From Heterobasidion occidentale (taxonomy: Eukaryota > Basidiomycota > Agaricomycetes > Russulales > Bondarzewiaceae): DNA of 64,000 nucleotides. A model generated the notes under the pieces. The model had not been told where the DNA came from, did no database searches, and saw only the letters and a program-made list of their open reading frames with translations. How positions within the stretch are numbered: the stretch's first letter is position 1; each line of letters begins with the position of its first letter. Location of the stretch: contig JBCAQO010000009.1 of NCBI GenBank assembly GCA_039111635.1, positions 1,488,001-1,552,000 of the forward strand, given 5' to 3'. Made by a program: the position numbers and the translations under genes. Below, piece after piece: positions 25,132-38,204 of the stretch.

Positions 25132-26384
25132 CTAAAGTAACGAACCATCGACGACCTGAGGTCCTATGTCTTCCGTGCGCTCCTTGGGCAGCAGTGTCAC
25201 CCGCCGCGACTTCATGATCTCCGGCCCCTTCTTCCCGAAGTACCTCTCGCTCACGAAACTCCACTGATCGTTCGCCCGCACCCAATTCCCAAGCCCGTCT
25301 ACATATCGCGCTACCTGCGAGTCGATCGGCTCTCCCCACTTCGGCAGCCTTTCAAAGTTCTCGTTGAACTTCCGCTCCAGCTCTTTGTGATGCTCGTCCA
25401 CCCATTTCATAGCTCCTGCCACGTCCGTTTTGAGCTGGTTCATCGCAATCGTCACTATGTTGTGTCCGTCGTCTCCACGCGCCTGCTCCAAGTTGTAGGA
25501 GGCAATGTCCTGGAAGAGTCGCGTTCGACAGCTAGTAACTTAAAGACTGTTATAAAACGCTCACATTTCCCAAGTGTAACATGTCGATGGTCAAGATAGA
25601 CAGTTCTTGAATCATGGGGTGCTCGATGACCTCGTCCGGCAGATCCATTTCGACCTCGAGGAGTGCGAACGATGGTTTGGCGCCGATCGTGTTCCGTCGT
25701 ACCTCGAAGTAACTCTCGATGTCGCGAATATGCGAGTGGGTCCGGTCTGCAGCCTGCTGAACTACTGACTGGGTGTAGGTGTCAAATGTAGCGATGAAGC
25801 GTTTCTGGGATTGCGGGCTAGCTGTCTTGATGGCGAGTTCCCAAAATCTAGTTCACATCGAAACACATCAGCAGCGGTGGTTGCGAAGATCTGAGGCAAA
25901 CCGCTCACTGCCGGGTCACTTCACCACCGACCCATTCCCCGTTCGGGCGAGGTTTGTGTGGGTTGCGCAGGGCATCCATGACGATGTCGGCTTGCCTTTG
26001 AACCTCGTCGGCTTCTGCTACATCCGAGTATTCATCGATGACAAAGAAGAGATTCATGAGGTCGCAGCCGCTACGTAGGTGCTCTGGACAACGTGAGTTT
26101 TCAGCCCATTCATTTCATACGTCCGAAGCTGACCTTTCTTCGCCAGTGGGTATGCATAGGATGCCAGGAGGTCTGCATCTAGTTTTAATAATTATCCTCC
26201 GTGATATTAATAGACACTAACTGAAATCGCAACGGTCAAAGGCATCCTGTGCTTTAGGATTGAAGGCGCCGAAGCTTGCCAACCATGCGGCAGACTCTCT
26301 CTTGACTTCAGGATAGTGGGGGTTGAGATGAGGGGGCCACTTCCAGTTGGCGAGGGTGTCAGGTATGTAGATCTTTTGCGCCAT
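25132..26384 (-). CDS. Sesquiterpene synthase A, protoilludene-synthase type
   Basis: Class I terpene cyclase acting on farnesyl diphosphate. Five exons (26222-26384, 26134-26172, 25909-26083, 25565-25847, 25132-25509) give 345 residues, the size of basidiomycete clade III synthases that proceed by 1,11-cyclisation (trans-humulyl cation, e.g. delta-6-protoilludene synthases). Metal-binding motifs are DEYSD in [10 protein letters not shown] (an Asp-Glu version of DDxxD) and the NSE triad NDIASYNLE, rebuilt across the fourth intron. The C-terminal Arg-Tyr pair is in SERYFGKKG. Exon sizes are identical to those of synthases B and C, but the sequence is clearly diverged from both. The product cannot be read directly; protoilludene is the best guess. 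A TATA box lies 45 bp upstream. Confidence 0.93.
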
Positions 26385-26426
26385 GATAGTATGGAGCAAA
26401 GGTGTCTCTTTCGAGCCTCTTTGGGG

Positions 26427-26434
26427 TTTATAAA
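26427..26434 (-). promoter_or_regulatory. TATA box of synthase A
   Basis: TTTATAAA on the coding strand about 45 bp before the ATG at 26384. Short distance suggests a short 5' UTR. Confidence 0.45.
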
Positions 26435-26815
26435 GCCTCGTCCATCATAGACGTATCTGGATATGTTGCGGCCTGCCTCCGATGGCCGAGGATCATGTTT
26501 CTGCAGCGACGTTATTCGCTGAACTGTTTCCAGGACCCTGAAAGAGAGGCGCTTGGCGTCCAACGACGGGTCCTATTCGGGAGGAGGAGATTGCTAGCAC
26601 CGTTGGTGTGTGCGAGGTGTTCTATCTTCAATTGCGCCACGTCCTCAGATGCAAGTTGTCTGACCGCTGTGGAGCAGATTCGCTTGATCTTTTGACCTCC
26701 CTCTAACCGTCTTTTTGCCCCTTATCGCTTCTTTTCAAGTGATCAAAGATATCACCGGGACTTTTCCTCCTCGAAGGTCCATACTCTCTTTCCGCTCTAC
26801 GAGCGCTAACTGATA

Positions 26816-27688
26816 TTGGGCCATACATCCTCCCCTCTCCTCCCGAATGCGAGTGTATATTCTCCACTCGCGTTTCATCTGCCATTCGGGTACGAGAATC
26901 GCGTACATTCACCCTATCATAAACACGACGATCGCATCGTGACCCTGAATATACCGGATACCCGCCAACTGTCCAGTCCTCATGTGTGTTCGCGTATCCT
27001 GTCTTACCTGTTTTCAAATTCCTCAGACGAACAAGAGGTTCTGTCCTTGCAAGGAAGAGAGCTGTCAGCTCTTATCGTGACCAACAATCCGAGGACCGAG
27101 TGGTGCATAACGCGTTTCGCATTGCGTCCGAGCCTTCAATGTTTCAATGTTTATGATGTGAAATCTCATGCAGTCATAAGAATGCGATTACCGAGAAACG
27201 CCTCGAATGGATACCGACAAAGGTTGAACCAAAAAGTGCTGGCTCGACGGTATGTTCTGGGACAACACTGTGCCGGAAAATGTAAGTGTCGGTTTTCTTC
27301 GCATCACGAAGACGTCGTGTCATGTACTTTAGAAGCTGCCGTGATGAGCAGTGCGATTCGGCTCTATCATGCGAGAGTATTCGAATACTCATGTCGCCGA
27401 ATTCGAACCGAGCCTTGGAGCCTATGGTCTGAGCAAGGAGCTTTGTTTCTCACGCACAGGCGTTCACACAGACTTATGGATTCGAAGGACTTTCGTCAAT
27501 CAATGTTGTTTTTTTGGATGATTTACTACGATGATGGCAGACAACGGCATAATGCGAGTAGCAATGTGCAAATTCTCTCCATCTACGAGACAGTGTTTTC
27601 AGTACACTGGCATGTTCCAAGAATCGGCGAATTTCTAGATGCTTTATTTTTGGTTCGAAGACGACAAATAATCTCAGCATGTAGGTGA
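26816..27688 (+). other. Long open frame of unknown meaning
   Basis: An 873-nt stop-free frame (290 codons) sits in the gap between synthase A and P450-3. It opens with TTG and has no in-frame ATG until about codon 123 (27181), so as it stands it would encode at most ~168 residues unless an upstream exon supplies the start. The translation is rich in Arg, Ser and His with no domain, signal or membrane segment I recognise. Neither strand shows remnants of the neighbouring families that I could confirm. It may be a chance frame, a decayed gene or a real orphan exon. Confidence 0.2.
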
Positions 27689-27805
27689 TCTTCCCTGTGA
27701 CACGTGGGATCGGATGCTAGGGGGTCAAGCATAAAACACGTCCGGTCCAGAGCCATAGTAGAAGGGATGATTCGCGTAACATCTACTACTCTCATGTCAC
27801 CGGTC

Positions 27806-29998
27806 TTAATTGCGTCCATGCTGTATCAGACTCAAGGCCGTGAGTGACCTCGGCTTGATGCTGCATTCGAACGGTGCAGGATGGCTATCGTGACACAAAA
27901 GATCAGAATGCTCCCGATTCACGAAATGCAAGGCTGCCCACCTGATAGATCCTGGATTCAGCTTCACCTCGGGCGTAACAACATCACCGTTTTCATCCAC
28001 CGCTTTCGTGATGTCGAAAACCGTGAGGATGGAGGCGATCGCGATCCATATCGTGTCTAATGCCATGGTCTTGCCCGCACATGCCCTACCATAGAATCAA
28101 CCGTTAATAGCCTGACTTCGGAGCACGGACTGGGTCAGCCCACCGTCGACCGAACCCAAAGACACCGCTATCAGCAGGGTCAGGTAGGGTTGGATTTTCA
28201 ATGTAACGCTCTGGCCTGAATTGTTCGGGTTTAACATATGTATCTCCGTCATGTAAGATGGCCCTAGACCATGCGTGCCATATTCAGTTCAAGACTCTAG
28301 AAAAGCCACGAGGGATGTCCATTCACCAGGTGTTTCCAAGGACCGATGCACCGGCCGGGATATGGTATCCCTTGTACTGGTCCGCATGCGTTGCACGATG
28401 CGGAACCGCTGCGAAAGTAGTGATATCAGAATGGAATTGACGAAAGCCTTCGCAGTCTCTTAAGTTACCTAAGGGCAAGACGGGAATCCATCGAAGGACC
28501 TCTTTCAACAAGGCGTGGACGTATGGAAGCCGGTCCTTGTCGCTGAAGTTGGGCAGACGGTCTCCACCAAGAACTTGATCCAGTTCGGCTTGCGCCTGCT
28601 TTTGAGCCTCAGGACAAAGGGTCATGGCTAGAATGAATGTGGTCAAGGTTGACACGCTCTGTTCTCGAAACACCCGTTAGAATACGATTGGGCCGGAAAG
28701 CTGCCATCCTCACTGTATCGGCCCCTGTACAAATACTCAAAAAGAATAGACATAGCGAGTCTTTTTTTAGCACGTACCAGCGGCATAGGCCACGGCGGCA
28801 GTATCCTTGATGAGTTCTTCACTGAGAGCCTCTTTGGGAAAAGACGCGTTTTGCTCTAGGCACTCAGCGACAAAACAAGGCTCGGCACGGCCTGCTGTCT
28901 GAGTCTGATGTGAGAATAATTATATGAAAGTAGAGACGACACATTTACCACTTTCGACTTGACCATGTTATAAGGAGCGTTTATCATGGCTTCGGAAAGC
29001 TGTCTCCACTCTCGCGCCTTTCTCTTGAAACTAGCACCCGGGACCCATTCTGGAACATGTTTGACTATTCGATATCGGATCAACTTCCTCAGTATTGATA
29101 TCAGATTTCATGTCAAAGAGACTTACGACTTGGAAAAAGATCGACGAGAAATGCCCCTGGAACAGCAGCTTCAGACGTGCTTTGCGAGGCCTTGTCGACT
29201 AGATGGACATAAGGGTCGTTTCCATCGACTACTGTATGCCCATATCTGTGAATGTGAAGAGGGTCGTGAGCGTAATCCTAGATGAAGTCCTGTAGATCAC
29301 ATACACTCTCTTCATGATGATGTGTGCTGCATAACTGATCATAGTGTGTCACTATCATTCTGAATCACGGATGTGGAGTCTTACTGTCGGATATGGTCCA
29401 GATAATTCACAGGAGAATCCAAAAGCAGAGCCAGAAGTTCGTGTGAGATTTTGAGCTGGATATGCTGGTGCTCGGATACGCTATGATTGAAGTGACTGTG
29501 AAAAACACGTCGATGCTCCTTCCAGCGAGGCCCGTAGCGCATAAGTGCGAATGTCCAATCCCACCCCATTCTGACAACTTGTTAGTAAGATAACGCTGAA
29601 CAACAGAACGGACCGACAAATCAATAATCATCGGCATATCAGGCCTATCGGAGTAGTTGGACCCTCTCTTTTCAAAGAAATCGGATACAGCCGCAGCAGA
29701 GTTCAGAACGATCATGGTATTGCCGAGGATATTCAATGATATCACATCTTCCCCTGCACAGCCATTTCAAGAGCCTATAAGCCATTGTGACAAGACATCA
29801 CGTACCAAGCTCTCTGGACCAAAGGCGGGACTTGATATGAATGTCGTTGTTAGCTAAATCAAGGATATTACCTATGAGAGGAAGGCCCCTTGGTCCTGGT
29901 GGAAGTGGCAAAGAGGACTTCCTATTGAATATCTTGTGTACGCGTATAACGGTGATGATGGCGAAAACAAATGCAGCTGATAACAAGAACGCGTCCAT
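27806..29998 (-). CDS. Cytochrome P450 (P450-3)
   Basis: Microsomal P450 of the group usually annotated as O-methylsterigmatocystin-oxidoreductase-like. N-terminal helix MDAFLLSAAFVFAIITVI, then the hinge LPLPPGPRGLPLIGN. Later landmarks are GWDWTFALMRYGPRWKEHRR (helix C, split by an intron before MGWDW), AYAAGADTSVSTL (helix I) and KEVLR (ExxR). VPHRATHADQYKGYHIP, FRPERYIEN and the heme loop FGFGRRACAGKTMA follow, the last rebuilt across an intron. The end, HPAPFECSIKPRS, is typical of the family, with TAA at 27806. About 12 exons, all joins in frame. Paralogue of P450-4 at roughly 70% identity in the MGWDW exon. Divergent from GMC-1, sharing a 1.6-kb upstream region. Confidence 0.9.
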
Positions 29999-31603
29999 GG
30001 CAGAGGAGATCACCATCAGAGGGCAACGTCAACATCTGTTTTTGAGGCCAACAGCAAGGAGAATGTGAGAACCGAGGAAGCCTATTATTCTGACATGTTG
30101 TATGCACCACGACCGTCGACAAAATTCTCAGGGCAGTCATCGAAGGCCATCGGAAAACTTCAATAATGTGGCTCCGAGCCGAGCATGAATGTGTTCTAGG
30201 CGGTATCGAGCAGCTTCAACGCCGAGGTGAACAGCTGAACTGGGTGTGATTGAACGCATACCATGAGAGACAGACCATAACTCGGGTACACGAAGAGCTT
30301 CGTCCGCAAGGGCCACGCCGCCACCAAGTGCAGCCCGGGAGTGCCACGTGCCGGCCTCAGAACTCGGAGCTTTTCGGAACCAGATCGGGAGGAGTAGTGC
30401 CTATTATCGGCATTGCTTCCTTGGGCAGCCTCATCTCGTCTCCGTGGCTGACCTTACTTACACAGAAGACAGTCGTTCCTACCTTTGATCATGGCAGACA
30501 GTCGTTGGCTTGATATGTTTTGCCTCACACCTAGTCGCCTTACAAATTCAGCACGTTCACGCGGTAAAACGTCGGGGCTCTGTCGAGCTTAGCTTCAAGT
30601 GACGTTTCGCAACAGCGCTCGCATAGCGCTTGAGATACTCTGGCCATCCACCCAGCGTTTTCCGCTGGGCCCTAGGTGGCTCAAAACCCAAAGAAAGGTA
30701 ATGGGGAAGACGACAATATGCGACAGTGGTCAACAAAACACGTCGCGACTCGCGTGGGTGGCTGCACTGGACAGCCTTTCCGTGATCCGTTCCCAACCCA
30801 CGCGTCAATCCAGGCTCTATGAAGCTCTTCGGAGCTATGTGGTCTTCATAGGTGCGCGACACGCTTAATGTAGTTACATTCATGTTTTGACCCTTTCCCT
30901 GGTCTTCAATGCTGTTCAGTGCAAAGTAACCTGAAAAGCTGCGCCTGAGGGACCGTGCTATGCAAGCATGGAGCAATAGGTCAAAACGCCATATCGCTCG
31001 TTGCGTCAAATGAAACGCTGACGTAGATCCGGGTTGAGCGTATACGCACATTCGGTATGGTTTACATTTGATCACCAAAATCTTTGTCTGCTTCAAAGGT
31101 ACGCACTTTGTATGTTCATGTCCTCTCACAAGGAAAGAGCCTGCCGTTTTCACCCTCACGATGGAGCTGAGTCTCTGGGACAGCTAAAATTCCAATTCTC
31201 TGATCTGGCTCAGTCGTGGCAGAGCGCAGTATGTTTCACACTGATCATTTCTGTAGTTGCTATTCATCATCTTGCATACCTTTGCACAGCCTGATATCTA
31301 CTAGGCGTCTAGCGTTCCCCATAATGACATTCTAGGATGGCAAGTGTATGGACCTTTGCAGGAACAAGGCACACGAGTTCAAACGTTCAAAGCTCACCGA
31401 TGGCGGTGCCTGTCCGTTTCGACTTCTTGCTACTGCCTAATCTACCCTCAGAGACAAACATCTGGGGAAAGTCCTCACCCAAATGTTTCATTTGCATTCA
31501 TGTTACAGACATAATATTTAACAGACAAGCTCGTGGTGCGTGGAAGTTCACATCTCTCCTCTGCCATCCTTCGTTGTTCAAGGCTCTCCTTCGATCTCAA
31601 AGC
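29999..31603. other. Bidirectional promoter region, P450-3 / GMC-1
   Basis: 1.6 kb between two divergently transcribed cluster genes, so it may co-regulate them. Minus-strand frame 31159-30557 (200 codons) lacks any domain. Nothing else is supported. Confidence 0.4.
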
Positions 31604-34172
31604 ATGCGAGGATTTCCCGTGTACATGGGCAGGCTTGCTATTGCTTTATTTTCATTACCCATAGCTTTTGCAGCACCCTCTCTCCGCTCATCTGACAGTG
31701 TCACTCCCCAATCGTTTGCTTCCGCCTCGTTCGATATCATCATTGTAGGAGGTGGAACTGCGGGGCTCGTCCTTGCGTCCCGTTTGTCCGAGCCTCCTGC
31801 CAATAGTTCTAGTCCTCCTCTACGCATCGGCGTCATCGAAGCCGGTCACGACCATGCGAACGACCCTCTGATTGATGTTCCGTTTGGAGTGAACTTGCTT
31901 GAGAATTCCAGTTTGGGAACCGTCTTTGGAAATCCTGAATATGACTGGGCTTTTCGGAGCACACCCCAGGCCGCGCTCGGTGGGAGGGCGATATCCTATC
32001 CAAGGTACGAGTCTTTTTCTTCTCCTATGGGGTTTAGAACGCTGATGTTCGACCGTCAGAGGAAAATTACTAGGAGGGTCCTCCGCTCTCAATGCGATGG
32101 ATTGGCAACGTGGTTCACGCACAGATTATGATTCCTGGAATACCGTGTTTGGAAACGGGCCTGGTTGGACATTCAACTCCCTCCTGCCCTATTTCGAACG
32201 TGCAGAGCAGTGGACTCCTCCTACGAACCCAATACTGAGCATGACAAAAGCTCAAATTGCCTCCCTCGCGGCTGTTCACGGAAAGCAAGGTCCACTTTCT
32301 GTCAGTTACAACACCGACTATACAGATCTCGAACGTCCTATGCTCGAGGCGCTTGCAACCTTAGGACAAACCCCGAATCCGAATCCTGACGGTGGCGATA
32401 ATGTATTTTTGGCCAGAGCGGGTTGCGCCAGGTCTGTCGATTTGGCTACGGGTACCAGAAGCTACGCAGCTAGCGCATATTACAACAACGAAGTACGGGC
32501 ACGGAGCAATTTGGTGGTCCTGACAGGTGCCGTGGCGACCAAACTTATTTGGGCGAATTCAACGTCCCATGAAATCAGAGCAAGCGGTGTTCAATACGTT
32601 GTGGGAAATCAGACCTTCCAGGCGAATGCTAGCAAGGAAGTGATCCTTTCACTTGGTACGTCGCCATCTATTGAATGATTCATGACTCTTATGCGCCGAC
32701 GTAGGGTCGCTCAAGACTCCGCAATTACTGGAGTTGTCGGGTGTAGGAAACAAGACTATTTTGGAGAGCTTGGGAATTCCTGTCACTCTCGATCTTCCGA
32801 CAATCGGAGAAAATTTGATGGACCATCCAAATACACTCTCCGATTTTACCGTCAAAAAGGGCGTTGTGACACTGGGTACGGTCATGTATACTATCGATCT
32901 ACTGCGCGTTTTTGATGTGGCGTATGTTGACAGACACGCTTACGTTGAACCAAACATTGCGAGCGCAGCAGCAGCAGCAATAGTAAGTCAAATTCTCGGG
33001 CATTATTCTCAATTATCATTCACCCCGTTTTCAGCAATAACAACCATACTGGCTTTTTCACATACGTGGCTGCCAACGCCGGTTTCGCCCCGCTTCAATC
33101 ACTAGTCCCACAAAAACAATTCAAAGCCATGCGAAATGCGCTCGATACATACTTGCGCAAAGCTGTCCTCACGCCATTGCAGCGGGCGCAATACACGCTC
33201 ATGAAACGTTTAGTCGACAGCGGAAAGGATACGTGGATTGGCCTCAGCCTCCAGCCTAGCGGAGGGCTTGCCAGTTCCCCGTTACCCGGAGAGGCGTATA
33301 TCACGACTGTGGCAATACAACTGGTAAGTAATTATTCGAGCTAAATTCAATGTGAGTATTGATGGCATCGCAGTATCCGTTCAGTCGAGGCTCCGTGGTA
33401 TGTGGATTGTGGAGCTGCACATTGCATATTGGTCTGATGTCACAAAACCCAACTAGCACATCAACACGACGAACCCCTTCGCGGCCCCCGTGATAGACCC
33501 AAAATATCTTGCGGTACCTTGGGGTAAGTAAAAGAGTTCGCTTATTTGGTAGATATATCTAATGAGCTTTGAGCAGATCTTGACGTTCTCACCCAGACTA
33601 CTCAATTTCTACGCAAATGGGTTGGTGCAAAGCCGGCGATTGGCCTGATTAATGCAACAATCACACCTCCTCCGAGCGTCCAAGGCGATGCTCAATATGC
33701 GCAATACGTGAAAAATACAACCAGCGTGAGCATCATCTTCGCCACTTACATAGATTATGCGTGCTCATGGAATCTTCAAGTCTACGAACCACCCGATAGG
33801 TTGGCATCAACTCCCAAAATTACATTTGAGAATAAGTTGACCATCTTTGCACACGAATAGGTACCACTGCCATGGCTTCTCAAAATCTTGGAGGTCAGCC
33901 TCACGTTCTCTCGACACACTATATGAACACAAACTGATCACGTACTATAGGCGTCGTGGACCCTGGTCTCAAAGTCTATGGTCTCTCAAATGTGCGCGTG
34001 ATCGATGCAGGGGTTATTCCATTGACCGTTGGTACTGCTATTCAGCAGACCGTTTACATGATTGCAGAGAAGGTGCGTTCTCACAAAATTTTCTAATAAC
34101 CTCCAAAAAACCCATATCCCATGGCATACATAGGGCGCAGATATAATCAAGCAGGATCTAGGCATCCTCTAA
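31604..34172 (+). CDS. Secreted GMC oxidoreductase (GMC-1)
   Basis: FAD-dependent glucose-methanol-choline oxidoreductase, aryl-alcohol-oxidase-like. Twelve exons (first 31604-32004 and 32060-32655, last 34134-34172) sum to 652 residues. A signal peptide precedes APSLRSSDS. The FAD-binding motif is [38 protein letters not shown] is the GMC signature 1 region, and [10 protein letters not shown] is signature 2. The first catalytic His is in NHPIGTTAM. At the place of the second catalytic His/Asn the chain reads [12 protein letters not shown], so by my alignment Ala stands there. The C-terminus is AEKGADIIKQ. Exon 1 starts at ATG 31604; upstream in-frame codons lack a start. Likely oxidises an alcohol on the cluster product in the secretory route or outside the cell. 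Confidence 0.9.
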
Positions 34173-35222
34173 TAATGGAGAGCTATGCCAGATCCGCAGT
34201 CTTTTGTAAATTTCCCTCTAATAGTACAGTACATTTGCCAAGCGGATACATTCATGAATACACTTAATTTACTTTTTTGTCTACAATGCCTCGATGTACT
34301 CTAGTAATGACCTAGATCAATACAACTTGGAGCGACTCGACGAGAGTAGAGGCTACACACCCATGCGGAAGTAAATTACTAAGTTTGAGATTATACCATC
34401 CTTGTACGAGTAATGACTTTCGCTTCCCAATTTTGCGCAAGCATCACTAGGCACAGAATGGGTAACCTCAGATTTGCCTTGAGGAATTCCAGCTCGAGGA
34501 ACTTTTAACTGGAAATTCACATGCCACTGCAGAGCCCGGTTTAGAGGTACCGTATAAACGTGGTTTCTAATTCTCTGTACGTGTGCTCCCACAAATCGCA
34601 GCTCAGGACCAATTCTACTTCGAAACCCAAACTTCCTTAACAATGCACACTAGTATACGCCACAAGTCCGCGCCGCATCCTATTTCGAGACAGGTCATTT
34701 GCCTAAGCGCGCAACCTGACGCAGTCTGTCATTGCCTCCCGACTTCATCGGTCTGTAGACATCTCAACATCAACCACCACTCTTCGATACTGTTTGGGGT
34801 TGCGAAGAAATTTGAGGCACATACACCCTCACGAAGTTTACGGAGGTAATGCGATCTGAGTCAGACATTATTCGGGAGCTTCTTTCCATAACGCCTTCAT
34901 AGCTCCTTCAGTCCTCGAATACGCGTTCAAGCGCCGTCGGCCTTAAGCCAATGCGTACTGCTATCAATGATCGCCGTGACCGAAGACTTTGACCCCGTGC
35001 AATCCTGGCAATTCGAATCCGATAACGTTGGAGAAATCTAGGTAGTATTGCGAGGGCTAGATTCCACTTTTATCACCTTCAGCAGAAACTTCGTTTTCGG
35101 CGGATGCGGTTGCGAGCCGGACATCGTGACGCTTTCTCAGCTACATAAATCGCAGTCGGTTGGCCGGATAGACGCCAGCACTATCGTCGTCTCTATACCT
35201 GCTCGCCAACATATCACCAACA
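34173..35222. other. Intergenic region, no gene seen
   Basis: 1 kb between GMC-1 and SDR-2 (both rightward). Short unsupported frames only. Confidence 0.4.
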
Positions 35223-36451
35223 ATGGGTCAACAACTTAGTCTCTACTCTCAGTGGTTCCCTCCTACGTCTCGCTTCTCCGTAGATGATATTCCTGATCTC
35301 ACCTCGCGCGTTATGATTGTGACTGGGGGAAATACAGGGATTGGGAAGGAAACGGTCCGCGCGCTTTTGGCGCACAACGCAACCGTTTACCTTGCAGCTC
35401 GCTCACAGGACCGAGCAGAAGCAGCCATCGACGAGCTCGAAACCGACACTGGCAAGAGAGCCATATTTTTGGAATTGGACTTATCGGAAAAGGCCAGTAT
35501 TAGGAGAGCAGCCAAAGAATTCTTGAGCAAGGAGAAAGAATTGCATGTGCTCTTCAATAACGGGTGAGGGCTTCCGACTCAGATCGAATGTGTTGTGCCG
35601 CCCTGATATAGTCAACTGCCCCAGCGGTGTGATGTGGCCACCAAAAGACCAACTCACCAAAGACGGCTACGACCTCCAATGGGGAGTCAATATCGTTGGG
35701 CCATTCCTGCTCACGAAGCTTCTCATGCCAGCGATCAGAGCTGGCATTCGGTCCTCCTACGATGGCAAGGCTCGCGTTGTCACCACGTCATCCATGGGCG
35801 CATACTTCGATGTCATTCACTGGAACACATTCCGTCCTGGACCTGATCGTGAAAAGCTGAGTATCGAGTCACTGTATTATCAGAGTAAACACGTGAGTGC
35901 AACAATTCTTAGTGGGAGATCTTGTTTTACGACAATCGAACTCCCCTCAACTAGGCCGCCGTTATTTTCGCTCGAGAGCTGGCACGACGTTACGGTCACT
36001 TGGGGATCATCGCCACGTCCTGTAACCCAGGCAATCTCGACACTGAACTTCTGAGACACACAAGTCCTATTGTGCGATTCCTGACGGTAAGTAGAGGTGT
36101 ATCGGTCAGTCCTGAATGGGGACGGCGTCCCACATATTTCAACGCTACCATATCTTCAGCATCAGAAACGCTCATATTTTTTTGAATCTACAGCTGCCCT
36201 TGCTTTACCCTGTATCCTACGGCGCACTGACGCAACTGTGGGCTGGGACGTCAGATGAGACGGTTGACTACAACGGGAAAGTAAGTCATGGCTCACCTTC
36301 TCCTATACCACGGAACAAACGGGATCTGAATGATGTGTTCTTGCAGTTTTTGATTCCGTGGGCCAGACTTGGAGAGTGTCGACCTGAGACCCGAGATCCC
36401 GAGATTGGTGTGCGCCTCTGGGAGTGGCTGGAAGGAGAGACTTCTGACTGA
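35223..36451 (+). CDS. Short-chain dehydrogenase/reductase (SDR-2)
   Basis: Retinol-dehydrogenase-like SDR of 310 residues from five exons (35223-35563, 35625-35892, 35955-36086, 36194-36280, 36347-36451), all joins in frame. The cofactor motif is TGGNTGIG in [25 protein letters not shown] follows strand beta-2, which with the Arg suggests NADP(H) preference. LFNNGGVMWPP is the NNAG-like block, rebuilt across intron 1. VVTTSSMG holds the catalytic Ser. YYQSKH gives the YxxxK pair, and [11 protein letters not shown] is the PG motif. A cluster oxidoreductase between GMC-1 and synthase B, paralogous in type but not a close copy of SDR-1. Substrate unknown. Confidence 0.9.
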
Positions 36452-36881
36452 GCGGAGAAGATGCCGGTTATCGACTGTATAGGTCTTGTATGGAAGTCAC
36501 ATAGCGTTCTCGTACAATGATGAGAAGGAAAAAAATACAACGGTCTACGTGGATGGTAGCATCTGCCGCGGCGAGTGTCGATGAATCAGCCAGCCGGGCC
36601 GGGACGGGCTTTTCCGAACCGGTTTGGGTCAGTTTGAGCCCCACCAATGAGGACTTGTCAGCCTCGGCCGACTTATTTGCTGCTCACAACTCTTCAGCTT
36701 CATCGCCCAAAACCTTCCAAGGCATCTCACGTTGCTACTAATATCTCCATGGATTTGGTATAATAGATCTATTTGCCCATGATAAGCAAAAAACTACCGA
36801 CAAGTCGCTTTATTGGTAGTAAGACCCGTCGTTGCTCATTATCTCTAGATTTCTGATTTACAATCAGCCCATTCGTGGAAT
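36452..36881. other. Convergent intergenic region, SDR-2 / synthase B
   Basis: 430 bp between the ends of two convergent genes. No homology with the downstream flank of synthase C is visible, so the B/C identity stops inside the last codons. Confidence 0.45.
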
Positions 36882-38141
36882 TCACAAAACTGAACCGTCA
36901 ACGATCTGTGGACCCAAGTCTTCAGTGCGCTCCTGGGGCATCAATGTCACCCACCGCGACTTCAGGATCTCTGGCCCTCTCTTTCCGAAATACCTCTCGC
37001 TCTCGAAACTCCACTGATCGTTCGCCCGCACCCAATTCCCAAGCCCGTCTACATACCGCGCTACTTGCGAGTCGATCGGCTCTCCCCACTTTGGCACTTT
37101 GTCAAAGTTCTCATTGAACTTCCGCTCCAGCTCCTTGTGGTACTCATCCACCCATCTCATCGCCCCAGCAACATCCGTCTTCAGCTGGTTCATGGCAATC
37201 CTCACGATATTGTGACTGTCGTCTCCTCTCGCTTGCTCCAGGTTGTATGACACGATATCCTGATTCAAGGTCGTCGTCATCGCCCTGACCATCGAGAAGC
37301 ATCTGAGAGAACCCTTACGTTTCCGAGGCACAGCATATCGATGACCCAAATCGACAAGTCTTGAATCACAGGGTGGTTGATCACCTCGTCTGGGAGGTCC
37401 ATGCCAAGCTCGAGGAGGGCGAACGATGGTTTTGCGCCGATGGTGTCTCGTCGAACCTCCAAGTAACTATCGATGTCGCGAATATACGCGTGGGTCCGGT
37501 CTGCGGCTTGCTGGACCACCGACTGCATGTAGGTGTCGAATGTCTCTATGAATCGCTTCTGGGACTGTGGACTGGCTGTTTTGATGGCAAGTTCCCAGTA
37601 TCTGTCCGATATCCAATTGTCAGTGTTGGCCACAGAACCCACGGTTTGCAAGAGACACTCACTGGCGAGTGACCTCGCCGCCGACCCATTCACCCTTTGG
37701 GCGAGGCTTGTGTGGGTTTCGCAGGGCATCCATGACGATGTCGGCTTGGTTCTGGACCTCGTCAACGCCTGCGATGTCAGAATACTCGTCGATGACGAAG
37801 AAGAGGTTCATGAGATCACAACCGGTACGTAGGTGCTCTGGAGGATGTCAGCTCTATCGTCAGCCTTGATGTACTTAAGGCATACCCTTTGTTGCGAGCG
37901 GGTATGCAAATGACGCTAGAAGGTCTGCATCATGGAAGGTCAGACCGATAAGTCTCGATGGTGTTGGTAGTCACTGACTGAAATCGCAGCGATCGAACGC
38001 ATATTGAGCTTTGGGACTGAAGGCGCCGAAGCTTGCTAGCCATGCCGCAGACTCTTTCTTGACTTCAGGATAATGCGGGTTCAGATGGCGGGGCCATTTC
38101 CAGCTGGCAAGGGTGTCAGGAATGTAGATTTTGCGAGACAT
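36882..38141 (-). CDS. Sesquiterpene synthase B, protoilludene-synthase type
   Basis: Farnesyl-diphosphate cyclase of 345 residues. Exons 37979-38141, 37886-37924, 37663-37837, 37319-37601 and 36882-37259. Metal-binding DEYSD in [13 protein letters not shown] triad NDIVSYNLE (rebuilt across intron 4), and SERYFGKRG at the Arg-Tyr position. The exon pattern matches synthase A and C exactly. From codon ~16 to eight codons before the stop it is base-for-base the same as synthase C, introns included. The first 45 coding bases ([15 protein letters not shown] here versus [15 protein letters not shown] in C) and the last 25 differ. Probably makes the same product as C. Expression may differ because promoters and 3' flanks are unrelated. 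Confidence 0.93.
36907..38096. repeat. 1,190-bp inverted identical repeat, left copy
   Basis: Base-identical reverse complement of 57183-58372 as far as I could compare it. Adding paired coordinates always gives 95279, so there is no indel. It covers most of the coding sequence and all four introns of synthase B. Edges fall inside the gene, where the two genes are still homologous but diverged. Confidence 0.9.
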
Positions 38142-38196
38142 ATCGACAGATGGATGTATGAGGCCAGGTGTGTCGAAACTCCCGTCGAACCGCCGG

Positions 38197-38204
38197 TATA
38201 TATT
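38197..38204 (-). promoter_or_regulatory. TATA box of synthase B
   Basis: AATATATA on the coding strand about 56 bp before the ATG at 38141. The synthase C upstream region lacks a comparable sequence and is not homologous. Confidence 0.4.
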
